Source: Eubacteriales bacterium (GTDB lineage Bacteria > Bacillota > Clostridia > Tissierellales > GPF-1). Taken from it: a stretch of DNA of 47,157 nt. Of the stretch, positions 43,479 through 47,157 are shown piece by piece. The position numbers were made by a program, and so were the translations under genes. The notes under the pieces are model-generated. The model was not told where the DNA came from and did no database searches. It worked only from the letters and a program-made list of their open reading frames with translations. How positions within the stretch are numbered: position 1 is the first letter of the stretch; every line of letters starts with the position of its first letter. Location: the NCBI GenBank assembly GCA_030625815.1, contig DAOUQF010000030.1, positions 1-47,157 of the forward strand, read 5' to 3'.

Positions 43479-43500
43479 TCGCTCATCCCTTTACTCTTTT
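43464..43500. terminator. Bidirectional terminator between tmcAL and the recG operon
   Basis: A 10-base-pair perfect stem (AAAGGGATGA with TCATCCCTTT, loop TCGC) includes the tmcAL stop codon. It is followed by a run of T residues on the minus strand and by a looser T-rich run on the plus strand. It can serve both converging transcripts. Confidence 0.85.
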
Positions 43501-43519
43501 ACGCTTCTGATTTAATCTT

Positions 43520-44008
43520 CTATTCTTTCAAATCTTCGAGTTCTTTTCTTGTGCGACAGACGCGATTCAAGGTGTCTTCCATTTCTTTCAATACCGTCCG
43601 CATATCTCCTTCTACCTTGCCAATGACGCGATCCGCATACAAAACGCTGTCATTTTTGATCTTTCTTTTTTTCATTTCGGCTTCATCCACCATGCGGCGT
43701 CCTGTCGCTTCCGCTGATTTGGCGATCGCATGATTGGCGGTCATTTGTTCCGCGCGTTTCTTCGCGTCATCGAGTATCGTTTTCGCATCAGCTTTCGCCT
43801 TGTTGACGATGGCTTCTCTCTCGTCGTTGGTAATCACCGCTTTTTTAATCGCATCAGGAAGTTCAATCCGAATGGTTCTGATGATCTCCATCACTTCGTT
43901 TTTATCAATTTTCACCTTGCTGCTGAAGGTTGTAGGACTTTCATCGATCAAATCTTCCAACTGATCCATCAATTCCATCACCTTTTTGTATTGAGTCTCC
44001 TGTTCCAT
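43520..44008 (-). CDS. Coiled-coil protein of unknown function
   Basis: 162 residues, highly charged and nearly all helical. The middle (AIVNKAKADAKTILDDAKKR, then AEQMTANHAIAKSAEATGRR) has the Ala/Lys/Glu-rich heptad style seen in ATP synthase subunit b, V-type subunit H and DivIVA-like proteins, but there is no membrane anchor, no ATP-binding motif and no clear DivIVA N-terminal domain. Proteins of this sort in clostridia are often named ATPase or ATP synthase subunit B-like by similarity; I do not assign that. The ATG at 44008 follows AAGGAG, two bases after coaD, and the operon terminator lies after it. Function unknown; a scaffold or cell-division role is only a guess. Confidence 0.85.
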   Translation of the reverse strand: MEQETQYKKVMELMDQLEDLIDESPTTFSSKVKIDKNEVMEIIRTIRIELPDAIKKAVITNDEREAIVNKAKADAKTILDDAKKRAEQMTANHAIAKSAEATGRRMVDEAEMKKRKIKNDSVLYADRVIGKVEGDMRTVLKEMEDTLNRVCRTRKELEDLKE

Positions 44009-44010
44009 TC

Positions 44011-44496
44011 TTATTCTCCTTCCTGAAATTTATTTTTCAGTGCCATCGCCACATGAGCCGGAACCATCAAATCCACTTGCCCGCTAAATGAGGCTACTTC
44101 TTTTACGATGCTTGAGCTTAGGTACGAATAGCGGCTGCTGGTTACCATAAACAGGGTTTCCGTATAGGCATCCAATTGATGGTTGACCAAGGCCATTTGA
44201 AATTCGTATTCAAAATCAGAAACGCTTCTCAATCCCCGAACGACAAAATCAAATTGATTTTCCGATACGTAATCGACCAAGAGCCCTGAAAAGGTATCTA
44301 CTCTTACATTTTCAAGTTCTTCCACCGATTCCTCGATCAAGCTTTTTCGTTCTCCCAAGGAGAATAGAGTTTTCTTCTTGTTGTTGTTTTCCAAAACAGC
44401 AACAACCACTTCATCAAATTTCATAGAACAACGACGTATAATATCTAAATGCCCATAGGTAATGGGGTCAAAACTACCCGGATAAACGATCTTCAC
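44011..44496 (-). CDS. coaD: Phosphopantetheine adenylyltransferase (GTG start)
   Basis: Joins ATP and 4'-phosphopantetheine to dephospho-CoA, the penultimate step of CoA synthesis. The 161 residues start MKIVYPGSFDPITYGHLDII with the (T/H)xGH motif at 13-16. Further matches are VVRGLRSVSDFEYEFQMALV and SRYSYLSSSIVKEVASFSG. The start codon is GTG at 44496, nine bases after GGGAG. It is between rsmD and the coiled-coil gene; the rsmD-coaD pair is conserved in Bacillota. Confidence 0.96.
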   Translation of the reverse strand: MKIVYPGSFDPITYGHLDIIRRCSMKFDEVVVAVLENNNKKKTLFSLGERKSLIEESVEELENVRVDTFSGLLVDYVSENQFDFVVRGLRSVSDFEYEFQMALVNHQLDAYTETLFMVTSSRYSYLSSSIVKEVASFSGQVDLMVPAHVAMALKNKFQEGE

Positions 44497-44500
44497 GAAT

Positions 44501-45049
44501 TCAGCTCCCTTGTTTAAAATATGTTATTCGAATGCTTCCATATTTTCGATCGTCAACAAAAGAAAAATGATCGAAAGAAAGATTCAACGACAACTCCGCC
44601 TCATGTTCGACAATCACCAAGCCGTTTTCCTTAAGAAGTTGCAAGGAATCCAGCAATTGCAGCGTCTTTTGCGCAAGGCCTTGTTCATACGGAGGGTCCA
44701 TAAAGATTATATCAAATTTTAATCCTTCTATGGCAAATTTTCTCAAACTAGCTTCCACATCATTACAAATGACCTCGCCCGTCAGGCGAGTTTTGCTCAA
44801 ATTCGCTTCAATCAGCCTGCAATGAGCCCGATCCATTTCAACCATTCTTACAATCTCAGCCCCGCGGCTTAAAAATTCAATGCCCATTCCTCCCGCACCT
44901 GCATACAGGTCGAGAATGACATCCCCTTGATAGATATTCATTAAACGATTAAAGATTGTGCCCTTCACCTTATCGGTTGTCGGCCGAATGGCGTACCCTC
45001 TGGGTGATTGCAACGGGATCCCTTTTGCTTTACCTGCTATTACACGCAT
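44501..45049 (-). CDS. rsmD: 16S rRNA (guanine966-N2)-methyltransferase
   Basis: Methylates G966 of 16S rRNA near the P site. The 182 residues begin with MRVIAGKAKGIPLQSPRG and contain RPTTDKVKGTIFNRL, the SAM motif ILDLYAGAGGMGIEFLSRGA and the N6/N2-methylase motif IFMDPPYEQGL. The ATG at 45049 follows GAGGGA. It overlaps the end of recG by 20 bases and is four bases from coaD. Confidence 0.96.
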   Translation of the reverse strand: MRVIAGKAKGIPLQSPRGYAIRPTTDKVKGTIFNRLMNIYQGDVILDLYAGAGGMGIEFLSRGAEIVRMVEMDRAHCRLIEANLSKTRLTGEVICNDVEASLRKFAIEGLKFDIIFMDPPYEQGLAQKTLQLLDSLQLLKENGLVIVEHEAELSLNLSFDHFSFVDDRKYGSIRITYFKQGS

Positions 45050-47033
45050 TATATTCCCTCACTTCTTTTAAATTGTCAAGATATCGCCGGGCATAGGAAT
45101 AAAACGAATGGATTTTCTGCTGATCCATGACTGCGATTGATCGACGCACCGTTTCCCAAATCTCTTGATCAATTGCGAGATCGAGATGCGTGAATCCGAA
45201 AGAGCCATGCTGCTCCAAACCAAACAAATTCCCCTGCCCGCGCAACCTCAGATCTTTTTCCGCGATTTCAAAACCGTCTTGAGATTCCACCAATACACGC
45301 ATTCGTTCGATTGCCTTTTCCGACTTCGAATGGCAAATCAAAACACAATAAGATTGCCGGTCAGATCGACCTACACGGCCGCGTAGTTGATGCAGCTGCG
45401 CCAAGCCAAAGCGTTCCGCGCTTTCGACAAAGATAACCGTTGCTTCGGGAACATCGATCCCCACCTCGATTACCGTCGTGGAGAGCAAGACGGGAGCCTT
45501 GCCGGATTTGAAGGCATCCATGGCACTGCTTTGCTCGTCCTTCTTCATTCGGCCATGCAGTGTCGTATGACTGGTACGGGTGAATAGCGAATGCCGAATT
45601 TCCCCTTCCAGCTTTTCAATGCTCATTGGATCCGATTCGTCCGATTCTTCCCCGAGTTCGATATGTGGACAAACCACAAATCCACGATGACCCTTTTCGA
45701 CCTCGCGCTCCAAAAAGCCATAGGCATCCTTCCGTTTCTGCGGTCCGACCAAATAGGTGCGGATTGGCTTTCTGCCCGCTGGAAGGGAACGAATCACAGA
45801 GAGAGACATCTCCCCAAAAAGCGTTAAGGCAAGGGTTCTCGGAATGGGTGTGGCGCTCATAGCAAGCACATCTACCGCGGGACCTTTTGACTGCAGTTTT
45901 GAGCGCTGCGAAACCCCAAAGCGATGCTGTTCATCTGTGACGACCAAACTCAATTGACCGAACTCCAGATTATCCGACAGCAGAGCATGGGTGCCAAAAA
46001 CCGCAAGGCCTTCTCCTGCTTTGATCCGCTCCGCAATCCCTGCACGCTCTTTCTTTTTGGTAGAACCAGTCACCAAAACACAAGATATTGCCGTTTGTGT
46101 AAAAAAAGGAATGGCCTTTTCATAAACCTGCTTGGCCAACACCTCGGTAGGCGCAAGATAGGCTGCTTGAAAGCCAGAAAGAACGGATATTGCCATGCTT
46201 AAAAAAGCAACCACGGTCTTTCCGGATCCAACATCCCCCTGCAACAACCGATACATAGGCCGTGTCGCGAGCATGTCTTTGCGGATCTCAGTCAAGGATT
46301 GAAGCTGTCCCTCCGTCAATTGAAAGGGCAATTGCTTTATCAGCAAGGTTAAATCGACATCCCCATGGGGAATTCCCGGACGATTCGGTTGTTTCGTCAG
46401 GATTTGAGCCAGTTGATATTGGACGGCCTCTTCCGCCGCTAGGCGTTTTCGAGCGCCCTCCAGATCCGATGGGGCTTCTGGAAAATGCATCGTGCGAATG
46501 GCCTCTATATGGCTGCCGAACTGATCCCCGAAAAAGGGCGAATAATCGCGCTCAAATACAGACTCTTCCTCGATGCCTTGGCGAATCCATCGTCGAAACA
46601 TCGTTTGCGTGATGCCGGACGGAAGCCGATACACCGGCAAAAAGACTCGCTTATCCGTGATTTCCTTCGCCAAAATGGGATTGACCATCTGCAAACTGTT
46701 CTGCCATCGCTGAATTTTTCCTTGGAATCGATAGGATTGATTGAGTCGAATCGATTGCTTCCGATAATTTTGGTGGAAAAACAGAATGTGGATTGGCACT
46801 CGATCTGCATAGCCGATAAAGAGCAGATATTTCGGTTTCTGTTGTACGCTTTCAATAAATATTTCAAGTTGAAAACTATTTTTTGGATTTTCTTGATAGT
46901 TCCCGAGATCTGTCTCAACCCATTCATAACGAGTGGGAAAATGCGTCAGCAAGTCAGCCATATTGGAAATCCCGATCCCTGCCAATTTTTCGATTCTTTT
47001 TTGTCCCAGACCCGACAAGCGATTCAGCTTCAT
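45030..47033 (-). CDS. recG: ATP-dependent DNA helicase RecG
   Basis: Branch-migration helicase that rescues stalled replication forks and resolves recombination intermediates. The 667 residues have an N-terminal wedge/OB region, Walker A LLQGDVGSGKTVVAFLSM (266-273 core), the Walker B box DEQHRFGVSQRSKL (367-380), MSATPIPRTLALTLFGEM, and the C-terminal helicase motifs QLHQLRGRVGRSDRQS and the TRG-like GQGNLFGLEQHG. The ATG at 47033 follows AAGGATGAA. The N-terminus is slightly shorter than the usual 680-690 residue forms. A possible leader peptide is coupled directly in front. Upstream neighbours lie outside the window. Confidence 0.96.
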   Translation of the reverse strand: MKLNRLSGLGQKRIEKLAGIGISNMADLLTHFPTRYEWVETDLGNYQENPKNSFQLEIFIESVQQKPKYLLFIGYADRVPIHILFFHQNYRKQSIRLNQSYRFQGKIQRWQNSLQMVNPILAKEITDKRVFLPVYRLPSGITQTMFRRWIRQGIEEESVFERDYSPFFGDQFGSHIEAIRTMHFPEAPSDLEGARKRLAAEEAVQYQLAQILTKQPNRPGIPHGDVDLTLLIKQLPFQLTEGQLQSLTEIRKDMLATRPMYRLLQGDVGSGKTVVAFLSMAISVLSGFQAAYLAPTEVLAKQVYEKAIPFFTQTAISCVLVTGSTKKKERAGIAERIKAGEGLAVFGTHALLSDNLEFGQLSLVVTDEQHRFGVSQRSKLQSKGPAVDVLAMSATPIPRTLALTLFGEMSLSVIRSLPAGRKPIRTYLVGPQKRKDAYGFLEREVEKGHRGFVVCPHIELGEESDESDPMSIEKLEGEIRHSLFTRTSHTTLHGRMKKDEQSSAMDAFKSGKAPVLLSTTVIEVGIDVPEATVIFVESAERFGLAQLHQLRGRVGRSDRQSYCVLICHSKSEKAIERMRVLVESQDGFEIAEKDLRLRGQGNLFGLEQHGSFGFTHLDLAIDQEIWETVRRSIAVMDQQKIHSFYSYARRYLDNLKEVREYNACNSR

Positions 47034-47034
47034 T

Positions 47035-47070
47035 TCATCCTTGTATACTGAATTTAAGAGACTTCAGCAT
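47035..47070 (-). CDS. Possible 11-codon leader peptide of recG
   Basis: Directly ahead of recG the minus strand has GAAGGAGAGT and an ATG that opens the frame MLKSLKFSIQG, closed by a TGA one base before the recG ATG. Its ribosome site is stronger than that of recG. The arrangement suggests that translation of the leader feeds recG by coupling. No regulatory residue run (for example repeated rare codons) is seen, so it may be only a coupling device or chance. Confidence 0.4.
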   Translation of the reverse strand: MLKSLKFSIQG

Positions 47071-47157
47071 ACTCTCCTTCTTTTAAATTTATTGTATCTC
47101 GGATATATAAAAACTATAGACGTTGTGGATTATTACATGATCAGCCTACAGCTTAGA
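47071..47157 (-). other. Region upstream of recG to window end
   Basis: 87 bases, AT-rich. The minus strand has a TACAAT that could be a -10 about 20 bases before the leader peptide, but no good -35 at the right distance. No coding sequence recognised. Confidence 0.3.

Noticed and set aside
1-47157. Mobile elements, prophage, CRISPR, toxin-antitoxin or defence genes
   Set aside because: Every sizeable region is explained by core housekeeping genes; no direct-repeat arrays, transposase motifs or phage proteins were seen.
1-47157. tRNA, rRNA or SRP RNA genes and known metabolite riboswitches
   Set aside because: Intergenic gaps are all shorter than about 150 bases and none shows a tRNA cloverleaf, T-box, FMN or other riboswitch core; ribF has no leader at all.

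Overview
The window reads as one chromosomal stretch of core genes from a Gram-positive member of the Bacillota, most likely a clostridium-like anaerobe. Pointers are the Gram-positive-type PolC, CodY, YlxM beside ffh, RbgA, acetate kinase, the TmcAL/DUF177/rpmF neighbourhood and strong AGGAGG-type ribosome sites. Genus cannot be set from sequence alone. All genes but one (tmcAL) lie on the minus strand, so the text below runs in transcription order, from high to low coordinates. No RNA gene, mobile element, CRISPR array or phage gene was seen, and no gene-free gap exceeds 300 bases.

Region 1 (47.1-40.9 kb): recG, rsmD, coaD and a small coiled-coil gene form a tight operon, led by a possible 11-codon leader peptide. 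It meets the single plus-strand gene tmcAL at a shared bidirectional terminator. tmcAL is divergent from ackA.

Region 2 (40.9-28.4 kb): a consensus promoter starts yceD-rpmF, which ends in a strong terminator. plsX-acpP-rnc-smc-ftsY follows, then ylxM-ffh-rpsP-khpA from another near-consensus promoter, then rimM-trmD, then rplS (with a candidate autoregulatory leader)-rbgA-yraN. These cover fatty acid and phospholipid entry, RNA processing, chromosome organisation, SRP targeting and ribosome maturation.

Region 3 (28.4-19.8 kb): comM-dprA-topA-codY link DNA uptake and processing, supercoiling and the nutrient regulator CodY. rpsB-tsf and pyrH-frr follow, each with its own promoter. Behind frr sits a 60-codon gene of unknown function that is translationally coupled and closed by a strong terminator.

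Region 4 (19.7-10.7 kb): uppS-cdsA-dxr-rseP-ispG-polC combine undecaprenyl carrier synthesis, CDP-diacylglycerol synthesis, two steps of the MEP isoprenoid pathway, a site-2 protease and the replicative polymerase.

Region 5 (10.6-0 kb): rimP-nusA-ylxR-ylxQ-infB-rbfA-nrnA-truB-ribF-rpsO-pnp is the classical nusA/infB operon for transcription, translation initiation and RNA turnover, followed by an M16 peptidase cut by the window edge.

I did not find a convincing new multi-gene system. The points most worth a second look are small: the frr-linked 60-codon gene, the recG leader peptide, a three-codon ORF laid over the rpsB ribosome site, folded leaders of rplS and rpsO, and promoter-like sequences placed just ahead of terminators.
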